In this document: one piece after another, positions 44,528 to 53,137 of the stretch
Layout of the letters: every line of letters begins with the position of its first letter
Numbering within the stretch: position 1 is the first letter of the stretch
Assembly (NCBI GenBank): GCA_024762925.1
Contig: JANTGM010000017.1
Coordinates: forward strand, 17,534-81,533
From: Kofleriaceae bacterium
GTDB taxonomy: Bacteria; Myxococcota_A; Polyangia; Haliangiales; Haliangiaceae
DNA: 64,000 bases
Direction: 5' to 3'
The notes under the pieces: model-generated
What the model was told of the DNA's origin: nothing
Seen by the model: the letters and a program-made list of their open reading frames with translations, nothing else
Database searches by the model: none
Program-made: the position numbers and the translations under genes

Positions 44528-45489
44528 CGCAGCACCTCTGGGTTTAGCGTGGTTGGCGCCACATCGCCGGCCAAAACGCTCCGAATCGCACCAGCACAGA
44601 TCGTTGCCATGCCTTCTCTCGCTATATACGTCGCAGAACCCAGATGTGGGGCCAAAACCGCCGTCTCGCACGCTAGGAGGAAATCTGGAACTGTGGGTTC
44701 TCCATCAAAGACGTCGAGTCCCGCTCCGGCAAGCGTGCCCTCTCGCAGCGCCTTTGCAAGCGCTTCGGCATCCAGGCATCCACCGCGCGCCGTGTTGATG
44801 AGCACCGCTGATGGCTTCATTCGCGCCAGCGCCGCTGCGTCAATCAGGTGTCTCGTCGAGGCATTGAGCGGGCAGTGCAAAGAAACCGCATCGCTCACCT
44901 CTAAGAGTTCTTCTAAGTCACAGAATTGTGCCCCAAGCGCGTCAGCTGCCACAGAGCGTCTGGGCCCGCAATACCGGAGCGTCATGCCAAAGCCCTGCCC
45001 TCGCCTGAGCATTGCTTGGCCGATTCGACCGGCGCCAATCACACCGAGCGCCTGCCCGAAGACCGGTTGACCGAGCAAGAGCGTTGGCGACCAGCCGCGC
45101 CAACCTCCCGTGCGCACGAGCCGCTCGCCTTCGCCCAGTCGTCGACACACGGCCATGAGCAGGGCAAATGCAAAGTCCGCTGTGGCCTCGGTGAGAACGT
45201 CTGGCGTGTTGGTAACGACGATGCCCCTTGCTGTTGCTGCCCCGAGGTCCACGTTGTCGTGGCCCACGGCATAGTTTGCGATGACCTTGAGATTGGGCGC
45301 CGCATCCATGACCTCCTCGTCGACAGCGACGCTCAAGAGGCTAATCAGCCCTTGCACGTCTCCGAGTCGAGAGAGAATTTCTTCGCGTGAGAACTCTCCT
45401 GTCTCGGGCTCGATATAGCGATGACCACCCAACAAAGGGCCAACATCGATGGGCAGTTGTGCCGTTGACAGCACAGTCGCAGTCACAGG
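44524..45489 (-). CDS. D-isomer-specific 2-hydroxyacid dehydrogenase (321 aa)
   Basis: NAD(P)-dependent reduction of 2-keto acids, such as glyoxylate or hydroxypyruvate. The Rossmann motif is 'LGVIGAGRIGQAML'; the catalytic Arg-Glu-His set is expected in 'LINTARGGCLDAEAL' (Arg), 'AGAGLDVFDGEP' (Glu) and 'VLAPHLGSAT' (His). 'VIANYAVGHDNVD' is the substrate loop. I place the start at GTG 45489, as the longer frame upstream would overlap the divergent deacetylase and is Ala/Thr-rich noise. First gene of the operon with the glycosyltransferase fusion and His-rich lipoprotein. Confidence 0.9.
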   Translation of the reverse strand, partial: PVTATVLSTAQLPIDVGPLLGGHRYIEPETGEFSREEILSRLGDVQGLISLLSVAVDEEVMDAAPNLKVIANYAVGHDNVDLGAATARGIVVTNTPDVLTEATADFAFALLMAVCRRLGEGERLVRTGGWRGWSPTLLLGQPVFGQALGVIGAGRIGQAMLRRGQGFGMTLRYCGPRRSVAADALGAQFCDLEELLEVSDAVSLHCPLNASTRHLIDAAALARMKPSAVLINTARGGCLDAEALAKALREGTLAGAGLDVFDGEPTVPDFLLACETAVLAPHLGSATYIAREGMATICAGAIRSVLAGDVAPTTLNPEVLR

Positions 45490-45532
45490 GTGAGGATAGC
45501 ACGAGCCTGTGCCGTGGTACCGTGTTGACCAG

Positions 45533-46423
45533 ATGAGTCGCCCCGCTTTCATCGCTACTCGGATCGCCTTTGTGGCAACCTGCGCTGGCATGGTGGCTTT
45601 GGGGGCCGTAGCCGATGTGCACGCGGAGGAATCGACAGCCACGCCGTCCCCTCCCTCGGACACCGGTGCGGTCTGGGGTGGTGCGAAGGTTGTTGGGGGA
45701 AAGGAGGCGCCAGGGTATGTGGCCTTCACCTTCGACGATGGTCCCGATCTCACGTCGACCCCCGTCATCCTTGAGACCCTGGAGCGCTACCAAGTCCCGG
45801 CAACGTTCTTTGTCGTCGGCCGCCATTTCGCCACCAAGACCGATACGGCCCGCGCCGGCGCTGAGCTGCTCAAGGACATGGAAACGCGGGGCTTCACGAT
45901 TGGCAATCACACCACCAATCATCAAAACTTGCCGATGCTATCTGCGAGCGCCGCACGTGCTGCCATCGACAAAAACGCGGATGCCTTGGAGGCTGTTCTA
46001 GGCCATCCCGTCCACCTCTTCCGGCCGCCGTTTGGTGCAACCACGGCTGCGATTCGCCGGCTTCTGCGAAAACGGGGCGACACGATGGTTCGTTGGAACA
46101 TCGACTCCCAAGATTTTCAGCGCACACAACGACGAGGAATGGCCGAGCGAGTCTTGGGCGACATTCTCCGCAAAGGCGGGGGCGTGGTGCTCTTTCACGA
46201 CACCAAGAGGGCAACTGCCAGGATTCTGCCAGGGTTCTTGGAAGATCTTGAGCAGGCCAATTGCGACCGCCAAAGCCAGGGCCTAGAGCCGATCTTGCCG
46301 GTTTCCTTGCACTATTTTCTGCGGGATCAGAATGGAAGCCCCCGACGGATCCCAGCGAAAGTATTGAAGGAGACTCAGAAGGCAGTGGACCGACTCACAA
46401 ATCGGTGCCAAAACCGCGATTGA
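45533..46423 (+). CDS. Secreted polysaccharide deacetylase (NodB domain, 296 aa)
   Basis: Removes N- or O-acetyl groups from peptidoglycan or other polysaccharide. A signal peptide ends around 'VADVHA'. The NodB motifs are clear: 'AFTFDDGPD' (catalytic base and metal Asp), 'IGNHTTNHQNL' (metal His pair), 'FRPPFGATT', 'RWNIDSQDF' and 'GGVVLFHDT' (catalytic His). The start ATG at 45533 is only 43 bases from the divergent dehydrogenase GTG, so promoters overlap. The C-terminal 60 residues are an extra basic segment outside the catalytic core. Confidence 0.92.
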   Translation: MSRPAFIATRIAFVATCAGMVALGAVADVHAEESTATPSPPSDTGAVWGGAKVVGGKEAPGYVAFTFDDGPDLTSTPVILETLERYQVPATFFVVGRHFATKTDTARAGAELLKDMETRGFTIGNHTTNHQNLPMLSASAARAAIDKNADALEAVLGHPVHLFRPPFGATTAAIRRLLRKRGDTMVRWNIDSQDFQRTQRRGMAERVLGDILRKGGGVVLFHDTKRATARILPGFLEDLEQANCDRQSQGLEPILPVSLHYFLRDQNGSPRRIPAKVLKETQKAVDRLTNRCQNRD

Positions 46424-46479
46424 CAAGCCCTAGCCCGCCGTCTAGCTTCCGGGCGTTTTGGTAAGGGGAGCTTGGACGG

Positions 46480-49257
46480 ATGGAGCATCGTGAGCAAATG
46501 AGCAGTCTGACAAATCGAGGGAAGTTGCCAAAGGTAGTGCCACCAGCTCCGCAATCGAGGAGCGCGTTGGGAGCCCAGCAGCTGTTCCCAAACACCAACA
46601 TCGAAATCGATGTGCGACCGCCATTTGAATTGCGTCCCAACTACACGGGCCGTCGCGATGTGCTCACAGCACTGGAGGAGACGTTTGCGGCCAGCGTTGA
46701 CTCGTCCTCTTTGGGATTTGCTGTCCTCATCGGAGAGCCTGGTCTTGGGAAAAGCCGCACGCTTCGCGAGTTCGTGACGGTGATTGAGGACCTCGATCCT
46801 GACGTTCGCGTACTGGTAGGCAACTGTAAGTCAAGTGATAAGACCTACGCCGCCATGGCCATGTTGCTCTCGGCGCGCTTTGGGGTTCTCGCCTCTGATA
46901 CAGACGCTGTTGCACACAACAAGATCGAAGCAAGCATCGCGGAAGTGATGACTGCATCACGGGTCACAGAGGTAGCGCACCTGCTCGCGCACCTAATGCG
47001 TCGCCCCTACAAGGACTCGCAAGTCGTCACACCAATCGCGCACTCACACCAACAACTCGAAGTTCGAACCTTCCTCGCCCTCAAGCGCTTCTGCCAGGCA
47101 GACGCCAAAGCCGGCCCACTAGTGCTCTGCTTTGAGAACCTTGAGCAAGCAGATCCGGCGAGCATCAACCTTCTGCACTTCTTGGTTAGCGGTCTCTCGA
47201 CATCGCCCATCGTTGTGCTAGGCACTGCGACAAACGAGCTTTTTGAGAACTTCCCGCTCTTTGGGGACACGGACGTCGATCTGCAAACCCTACCGCTCGG
47301 CCCGCTCTCAGAGACCGAAAGCGAATCACTCTTTAAGCAACTCTGCCGTTCGGTCACAAACGTGCCGAGCAGCTTGGTCGCGCATGCCGCAAAACTCGGT
47401 GGGTCTCCACGGGCCATTTTTGAGCTGGTCCGCTACCTCCTTGAGGCCGGTGTCATTGTTCGCAGCAAGGCGGGCTGGACGGTAGATCCGCTGCAGCTGA
47501 CGAAGACGCCGCTTCCCAAGAAGCACCACGATGTTGTCGAAGCGCGAATTCGGACAATGCCAAAGGCCGCTCGTCACGTTTTACACCAAGCTGCGATCAT
47601 TGGTGAGACGTTCTGGCTCGATGCCATCGTTGCACTCATTCGCGCAGAGACCTTCGCGACCTCTGACCCCGATGGTCCAACGCTTGCCGACATCGCCAAC
47701 GCCGGTGACGTCACCAAATCCAATGTGAGCAAAGCGCTAAGCCAATTGCTCTCGCAAGAGTGGCTCGTTGAGGTGCCTGAGACGAGTAAGGCGGGCGAGC
47801 GCGAGTATCGATTTGCGTACCCGCTGCTGTGGTCTCGCGTGTATGACGACTGCCGCGCAGATGTTCGCGAAGTTGGACATCACCGTTGCGCCCAGTGGCT
47901 TGAATTGCGTCCAAATGGTCGCGAGCCCGCGGCACAAGAAGACATTGGTCGCCACTTGGAACTCGCTGGTGATGTGCGAGGGGCCGCACAGAGATATCGT
48001 CGGGCAGCCGAACACGCCCGCACGAACTTCTTCAACGACAAAGCCATCGCCCTCTTTGGGCATGCGCTTGAGTGCCTGGGACAGGCCGACCAAGCTGCAC
48101 GAATTCATCTGTGGCACGACCTCGGGTCGGTGTACGAGCTAATGGGCGACTACGATGCCGCGATTGGTGGATTTGAGCGCATGCTCCGTTTGTCGTGGAT
48201 TTGTGCATCACGCACCAAAGCGGCGGTTGCGTTCAACAAGATGGGACGGGTTTGGCGCAAGAAGGGTGACCTCAAGCTCTCGATCGACTACCTCCGACGT
48301 GGCCTGCAACTCTTTGAGCAAGCCAGTGACGAGCGAGGAGTTGCAGGCTCCCTCGATGACATCGGCCAGGTGCAGTACCTACTTGGAAACTTCGAGGAAG
48401 CACACGCAAACGTAACCGAGGGGCTTCAGAAGCGCGGCAAGGGGGGCGACTCTCGTTCGATCGCCACCTCGCTTTCAACACTTGGAAACATCCAACAAGA
48501 TCGCGGCCATCTCGATGAAGCACTCAACTGCCATCGTGAGGCACTCGACCTGCGAAGGCAAAGTGGTGATCGGGCTGGCGTCGCCTCCTCACTCAACAAC
48601 CTCGCCTGCATTGCCTACGAGCGCGGGTCCTTCGGCGAAGCGCGTGAAGGCTGGGAACAAGCGCTGAAAGAGGCCGAGGACATCGGTGCTCTACCACTAC
48701 AGGCTCATGTTCTTGCCAACCTCGGCGAGATTGCCTTCTTGGAAAACCGGTACGAGGAAGCTCGCCGGCGGCTCACAGAGGGTGTGCAGATTGCTGCCGA
48801 GATTGCGGATCGTCGCCTCGAAGTTGAGGCAACCCGCAACATGGCGCGTCTTGAGCACGTGCTCGGCAACTCCAGTGCAGCTCGCGAGCACGCCCACAAG
48901 GCCCACATGATCGCTTCAGGGGCCGGACTTCGAGACTACGAAGGTCGTGCGCTGCTCACCCTTGCGGAAGTCTTTGGCGGCACGCTCTTTGATGAGACGG
49001 CCACTGTGGAAGAACCGCTCGAGGGGGAACTCATGGAGCCAAAGGCCGAGGGCTACTTCAAACAGGGAATTGATTTGTTGCGCACCATTGGCAACGAGAC
49101 CGAACTAGCCAAAGGGCTTGAGAGCTATGGCCGCTACAAGATCGAACAGGGGCAAATCCCTGAAGGCCGAAAGCTTCTCTCGCAATGCCTCGAAATCTAC
49201 ACGCGGCTAGGGCTGCATCAGCACAACGACGTTCAGAGCATCCTCGCCTCTCTCTAG
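46480..49257 (+). CDS. AAA ATPase with TPR repeats (925 aa)
   Basis: An AAA_16-type NTPase lies at residues ~55-330: 'YTGRRDVLTALEETF', Walker A 'IGEPGLGKSRTL' (Lys91), and the Walker B-like 'GPLVLCFENLEQAD'. A helical/winged-helix region follows, then at least nine TPR repeats from ~residue 510 ('LGSVYELMGDYDAAIGGFER', 'ATSLSTLGNIQQDRGHLDEA', 'SSLNNLACIAYERGSFGEAR'). The layout is that of STAND-type signal-transduction ATPases and of the C-terminal part of large bacterial kinases or LuxR regulators, but no output domain is visible. Cytoplasmic. Convergent with a predicted pseudokinase. Confidence 0.88.
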   Translation: MEHREQMSSLTNRGKLPKVVPPAPQSRSALGAQQLFPNTNIEIDVRPPFELRPNYTGRRDVLTALEETFAASVDSSSLGFAVLIGEPGLGKSRTLREFVTVIEDLDPDVRVLVGNCKSSDKTYAAMAMLLSARFGVLASDTDAVAHNKIEASIAEVMTASRVTEVAHLLAHLMRRPYKDSQVVTPIAHSHQQLEVRTFLALKRFCQADAKAGPLVLCFENLEQADPASINLLHFLVSGLSTSPIVVLGTATNELFENFPLFGDTDVDLQTLPLGPLSETESESLFKQLCRSVTNVPSSLVAHAAKLGGSPRAIFELVRYLLEAGVIVRSKAGWTVDPLQLTKTPLPKKHHDVVEARIRTMPKAARHVLHQAAIIGETFWLDAIVALIRAETFATSDPDGPTLADIANAGDVTKSNVSKALSQLLSQEWLVEVPETSKAGEREYRFAYPLLWSRVYDDCRADVREVGHHRCAQWLELRPNGREPAAQEDIGRHLELAGDVRGAAQRYRRAAEHARTNFFNDKAIALFGHALECLGQADQAARIHLWHDLGSVYELMGDYDAAIGGFERMLRLSWICASRTKAAVAFNKMGRVWRKKGDLKLSIDYLRRGLQLFEQASDERGVAGSLDDIGQVQYLLGNFEEAHANVTEGLQKRGKGGDSRSIATSLSTLGNIQQDRGHLDEALNCHREALDLRRQSGDRAGVASSLNNLACIAYERGSFGEAREGWEQALKEAEDIGALPLQAHVLANLGEIAFLENRYEEARRRLTEGVQIAAEIADRRLEVEATRNMARLEHVLGNSSAAREHAHKAHMIASGAGLRDYEGRALLTLAEVFGGTLFDETATVEEPLEGELMEPKAEGYFKQGIDLLRTIGNETELAKGLESYGRYKIEQGQIPEGRKLLSQCLEIYTRLGLHQHNDVQSILASL

Positions 49258-49289
49258 GCGCCAAGGAGCGCGCCCACCCGAAACGAAAG

Positions 49290-49312
49290 CGACCCCGATG
49301 CGCTCGGGGTCG
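49290..49312. terminator. Bidirectional terminator hairpin
   Basis: CGACCCCGA (49290-49298) pairs perfectly with TCGGGGTCG (49304-49312) around TGCGC. It sits between the stops of the convergent AAA-TPR and kinase-like genes. On the plus strand T-rich sequence (GTCGTTCGG and later CTTTTTG) follows weakly. Confidence 0.65.
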
Positions 49313-49334
49313 GAGTCGTTCGGGGATTGACTGG

Positions 49335-50723
49335 CTACTTTTTGTTTCGCTGCTGGAATGAGTACGGCCGGCGCTTTGAAGAACCGCTCGCCGCAGCTCC
49401 TGCCGGTGCAGAGCTCTCTACCGAGGTTGTATCTAGAGGCTGCTCCGAAGGTTGGGTTGCCCCCGGCTTGAATTTGATCTCTTTGAGTGGGTTCTCAGCA
49501 GCGAGGACTTGCTGCTGCTTGTCCATCACATCGTTGAGCCCATCGATCTTGTTGAAGTCATCGAGAATCTCATCAATTGTGCTGTAGCGATCGGTTCGAG
49601 AATCGCGAGTCATCAAATCGAAGATGTCATCAAGCCCTTCAGGTAACTTCGGATCGATTTCCGAAGGCATCGGCGAGCGACGTCCTGGTAGTTTTCTTGT
49701 GAGCAATTCGTAGAAGATTATTCCAAGCGCGTAAATGTCAGCTTGAGGACCGGCGCCCGTTGGGTCAACAAAGAGCTCGGGTGCCATGTAGGCGACCGTG
49801 CCCATGCCGACGTAGACCTGCCGAATCACGGATTGATCGCGCTCAACCACTCGTGAGAATCCAAAGTCGCTCACCTTCACGTTGCCATAGGCATCGATCA
49901 GCATGTTCTCGGGCTTTAGGCCACGGTGACTAACGCGCTCACGGTGTGCAGCCTGAAGTGCATGCAGGGTCTGCAGAAGGTATTTCAGCGAGAGCCCAAC
50001 GGGAATGGTCTCTGCGTCAGTAATCAGCCGCCGTACCGAACCATTCGGGCACAATTCGCTCACCACATACGGGAACTCTTTTTCCAAGTTCACATCGTGG
50101 ATCGGCAAAATATTCGGGTGAGCCAACTCGGCGTGAGCTCGCACGACATCCGTGAAGCGACGAACAATCTCGGGACGTTGTTCCTCGGCAAAGAAACTGA
50201 AGAGATCGCGAATCTCCTTGAGAGCAACCTGACGATTGAGCGGCACTTGCCTTGCGCGATACACGGTCCCAACGCCACCTGAGCCTATCGAAGCCAGCTT
50301 CTCGTAACGAGAGTCCAGAACCTCGCCTGCACTCATGCCGTTTTGCGAGTCTTCATAGCGCTCGCGTCGCGGAGGGGCCTTCGTTGGGCCAGAAGACTTC
50401 TTACTTCCCTTGCCGCGACGAGCACTCTTGAAGTGCGCAACTGCTTGCACGGTTAGCTCGGTCAGGCTGCCGCCGTTGACGACGTCCTCACCAAGGCTTG
50501 TGACCTCTAGGGACTCTTTACTCAAGTCGTGCTTGAGGTAGCCAGATTTTTCAAGAAAGCCTACATACTCGGTGAATGGGATCGAGACCGCCCCCTCACA
50601 GACTCTGCGAATGTCATCGTACGAGTTTTGCCGCCCGTACTTGGACTCCGCCATGATGTTGGCAAGAATGAAGCGAGCCTCCTCGCAGAGGACCTCCTTC
50701 GTGACCTTTGTTTTGGCCTCCAC
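49335..50723 (-). CDS. Ser/Thr kinase-like protein lacking the catalytic Asp (predicted pseudokinase, 462 aa)
   Basis: An N-terminal ~125-residue helical region (perhaps winged helix, 'IPFTEYVGFLEKSGYLKHDL') precedes a kinase domain. The glycine loop 'IGSGGVGTVYRARQ', Lys169 in 'VALKEI', DFG at Asp286 and 'YMAPELF' are retained, but the catalytic loop reads H-R-G-L-K-P-E-N: Gly268 replaces the catalytic Asp. ATP may still bind while phosphotransfer should be lost or very weak. The C-terminus is disordered. Cytoplasmic; no membrane helix. Convergent with the AAA-TPR gene. The codon is GGC, so a single base change from GAC would produce it. Confidence 0.88.
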   Translation of the reverse strand: MEAKTKVTKEVLCEEARFILANIMAESKYGRQNSYDDIRRVCEGAVSIPFTEYVGFLEKSGYLKHDLSKESLEVTSLGEDVVNGGSLTELTVQAVAHFKSARRGKGSKKSSGPTKAPPRRERYEDSQNGMSAGEVLDSRYEKLASIGSGGVGTVYRARQVPLNRQVALKEIRDLFSFFAEEQRPEIVRRFTDVVRAHAELAHPNILPIHDVNLEKEFPYVVSELCPNGSVRRLITDAETIPVGLSLKYLLQTLHALQAAHRERVSHRGLKPENMLIDAYGNVKVSDFGFSRVVERDQSVIRQVYVGMGTVAYMAPELFVDPTGAGPQADIYALGIIFYELLTRKLPGRRSPMPSEIDPKLPEGLDDIFDLMTRDSRTDRYSTIDEILDDFNKIDGLNDVMDKQQQVLAAENPLKEIKFKPGATQPSEQPLDTTSVESSAPAGAAASGSSKRRPYSFQQRNKK

Positions 50724-50756
50724 GGACGAGATTGTAGGTTTCTCCAGAAGTTGGAG

Positions 50757-51194
50757 TCAAACCCCAGCGGGAAAGCCTGGTGCGGCACCCCCCTCTTCAA
50801 TAAGTCGTTCCACAAGCGGTGCGTCGGCCTCTAGGATGTCATACTGGCGCATTTCTACTGGTTTGACCCAAGCCATGTCGGCGACTTCTCTGAGTTCTGG
50901 CTGCCCACCACCTACGATTCGGCACGGGTAGACAAGCATCAAGAGGTCAAACGCTGGATACGAATGGGCCAGAGCTTCGTATATCTTTCCCACCTCAACC
51001 TCGACCCCAAGTTCCTCGTGAAGCTCTCGCATCAGGGCCTCTTCGGGCCCCTCCCCCGCTTCCATCTTGCCACCAGGAAACTCCCACTTGAGCGGCATTG
51101 GCTGCTCTGCGGTTCGCTGAGTGACTAGAATTTGGTCTCCTCGCATGACAAGACCAGCGACAACGAGCTTTCGGGGACGGGCTTGGGCCGACAT
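50757..51194 (-). CDS. Nudix hydrolase, MutT-like (145 aa)
   Basis: Hydrolyses nucleoside diphosphates linked to another moiety, most likely oxidised dNTPs. The Nudix box is complete: 'GGKMEAGEGPEEALMREL' followed by 'HEELGV' (pattern Gx5Ex7REUxEExGU). 'LKWEFPGGK' before the box is typical of MutT-type 8-oxo-dGTPases. Length normal. The substrate cannot be fixed from sequence. Divergent from the DUF507 gene. Confidence 0.93.
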   Translation of the reverse strand: MSAQARPRKLVVAGLVMRGDQILVTQRTAEQPMPLKWEFPGGKMEAGEGPEEALMRELHEELGVEVEVGKIYEALAHSYPAFDLLMLVYPCRIVGGGQPELREVADMAWVKPVEMRQYDILEADAPLVERLIEEGGAAPGFPAGV

Positions 51195-51303
51195 TCTGGG
51201 AGGGTACGCGCTGGGGGGCAGCCTCGCCTATTCTTCATTCAACCTTTCTTGCCGAGCTGGGCCCGTTGACAGGTCACTGGCCAACTCCTACTGTCGACGC
51301 GGC

Positions 51304-51819
51304 ATGAAGCTCTACGCCGGTAAAATCGACACCATTTCCAACGAACTCGTCACCCGCCTCACAACCGACGGCGATATGGACGTAGTCGACCGCGCCGAAG
51401 CCGAGCTCGATGTCGTCTCGGTACTCAAGGAGTACCTGCGAGTCGACCGCGAGCTAACCGAGCGAGCAAAGGACATCCTCGAAATTCGAGGCCTGAGCTA
51501 CTCGCAGTTTGGGCGCACCAAGCGAGGACTCGCGGACAAGAAGGACTTCGGTCTCGGTGAAGAGGCCATCACCTGGATCATCAACCAGTTGCTTGAGACC
51601 TTCATGCAAAGTCGCCACATCGACGAGATTTATTCTGAAGACAATGTTCTGCGCCGCAAGAGCCGAGATATTCTCAAGAAGCACATGATGGTCGACGATG
51701 AGCTCGACCAGGAAGTTCGCGATCGAATTCGCAACATCCAAGAAGGCACCAACACTTGGGACATCGAATACTCACGGGTGCTTGAGCAAATGAAAAACAA
51801 GCACGGACTCAAAGAGTAA
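51304..51819 (+). CDS. DUF507 family protein (171 aa)
   Basis: Starts 'MKLYAGKIDTISNELVTRL', typical of DUF507, with a helical core and a C-terminal 'EGTNTWDIEYSRVLEQMKNK' block. The family occurs mainly in Deltaproteobacteria-type and Aquificae genomes, usually as one or two adjacent domains; this protein has the two-domain length. No catalytic residues known; function uncharacterised. The start at 51304 avoids overlap with the Nudix gene. Twelve bases before the PilZ-PLP fusion gene, so probably co-transcribed. Confidence 0.88.
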   Translation: MKLYAGKIDTISNELVTRLTTDGDMDVVDRAEAELDVVSVLKEYLRVDRELTERAKDILEIRGLSYSQFGRTKRGLADKKDFGLGEEAITWIINQLLETFMQSRHIDEIYSEDNVLRRKSRDILKKHMMVDDELDQEVRDRIRNIQEGTNTWDIEYSRVLEQMKNKHGLKE

Positions 51820-51831
51820 CGCCGCCTGGCC

Positions 51832-53136
51832 ATGGGACCAGAGGAAGAGCGCCGCCTTGAGTCGCGACGCAATCTAAACCTGCAGATCGAGTATCCCGAT
51901 CGACAAGGCTATCCGATTGACTCCACCGAGTCGGTTTCGGCAGGTGGCATCTTTATTCGCAGTGCGCAACACCACCAACTGGGCGAGGAACTCACGCTTG
52001 CGATCTCACTTCCCGGCTTCCCTGACAGCCTACAAGTGCGAGGAGTGGTTTCGCGAATTCGCGAGGCGACATCAGAAAGCCCGCGTGGCGTGGCCCTGCA
52101 ATTCGCCGAGGAAGAATACGTAAAGCGTCTGGCCGAGATCATGTCTCCGGCGGAGAGTCGAGATTTCAACCTGGCGACGGGGCCGTACGCTGTGCTCGCT
52201 GCTCTGCCCCGGATTCGCCTTGCAACGACGCCCACGCCCCTGCACCGCGCAGAGCGACTCAGCAAGGTGCTCGGCGGACCCGACATCTGGCTCAAGCGGG
52301 ATGACTTGTCGGGCTTTGCGCTCGGAGGCAATGAGGTCCGCAAGATGGAGTTTATTGTCGCCGAGGCATTGCAGAACGGTGCCGACACGCTGGTGGTCTC
52401 CACCTCAAGCCCGAGCTCAAGCCGAGCCCGGGTAATGTCCTCAGCCGCCGCACGGCTCGGTCTTGAATCGGTCATTCTCACGCCTCCGAGAACAACACCT
52501 AGGACTTCTTCGTACTGCGATCTGCTTGGCGCACAGGTACACGAGGCGATGGCCGGTGATCCACCCGCCGGCGCTCGAGTTGAGCTGTGGGTTGAGCGAC
52601 TGCGAGCAGAAGGCCGCAACCCCTACGGCATTGGGGAGGGTCAAAACTGGCTTGGCGCCTGCGGATACCTCCTCGCCTCGATCGAGCTGCTAGTCCAGCT
52701 GCGCCGCCAACAACTCTCCCCCGAAGTGCTTGTCACCCCGGTGGGCTGCGCTGAGACAATGAGTGGCTTGGTCTTGGCCCAGCGCTGGCTCGACTGCAGC
52801 TACGACATCCTGGGAGTGAGCATCGATCAGAATGAGCAGTGGTGTGCAGAGAGAGTCACCACGGTTGCATCCGAGGTCTGCTCGCAGCTCAACATTGACG
52901 ACACCATTCCGGTTGATGATATTTGGGTCTTTGATGCCTACGCGGATCGAAAGAGACATGCTGTGACCGCCCCAAAGGTCGCAGACGCGGTCGCCCTGGT
53001 TGCCAGACATGAGGGAATCTTCTTAGACCTGGAGGATAGCGGTGTCGCCATGGCTGGGCTCATCGAACTCATTCAGCGCGGTGAACTCACCAAAGGCCAG
53101 ACCGTGCTGTTTCTGCATACGGGCAGCCCGGCCTAG
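51832..53136 (+). CDS. PilZ domain fused to a PLP-fold (D-cysteine desulfhydrase/ACC deaminase-like) protein lacking the PLP Lys (434 aa)
   Basis: Residues ~8-110 read as a PilZ domain ('RRLESRRNLNLQIEYPDR', 'ESVSAGGIFIRS', 'GVALQF'): the RR pair and S-x-S-x-x-G box are present, with Ser for the usual Asp/Asn. Residues ~125-434 match the tryptophan-synthase-beta-like fold of ACC deaminase and D-cysteine desulfhydrase ('TPTPLHRAERLSKVLGG', 'DIWLKRDDLSGFALGGNEVR', 'LFLHTG'). In that family the Schiff-base Lys is in GGNK; here it is Glu168 (codon GAG). The SNQ/SNH substrate loop is also changed ('SSSRARV'). Predicted catalytically dead, perhaps a c-di-GMP-linked ligand sensor. Convergent with the aromatic operon. 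Confidence 0.85.
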   Translation: MGPEEERRLESRRNLNLQIEYPDRQGYPIDSTESVSAGGIFIRSAQHHQLGEELTLAISLPGFPDSLQVRGVVSRIREATSESPRGVALQFAEEEYVKRLAEIMSPAESRDFNLATGPYAVLAALPRIRLATTPTPLHRAERLSKVLGGPDIWLKRDDLSGFALGGNEVRKMEFIVAEALQNGADTLVVSTSSPSSSRARVMSSAAARLGLESVILTPPRTTPRTSSYCDLLGAQVHEAMAGDPPAGARVELWVERLRAEGRNPYGIGEGQNWLGACGYLLASIELLVQLRRQQLSPEVLVTPVGCAETMSGLVLAQRWLDCSYDILGVSIDQNEQWCAERVTTVASEVCSQLNIDDTIPVDDIWVFDAYADRKRHAVTAPKVADAVALVARHEGIFLDLEDSGVAMAGLIELIQRGELTKGQTVLFLHTGSPA

Positions 53137-53137
53137 C

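Noticed and set aside
46480..50723. AAA-TPR protein plus kinase-like gene as a phage-defence system
   Set aside because: They are convergent, not an operon, the AAA protein has no nuclease or other effector domain, and no neighbouring defence genes are seen.
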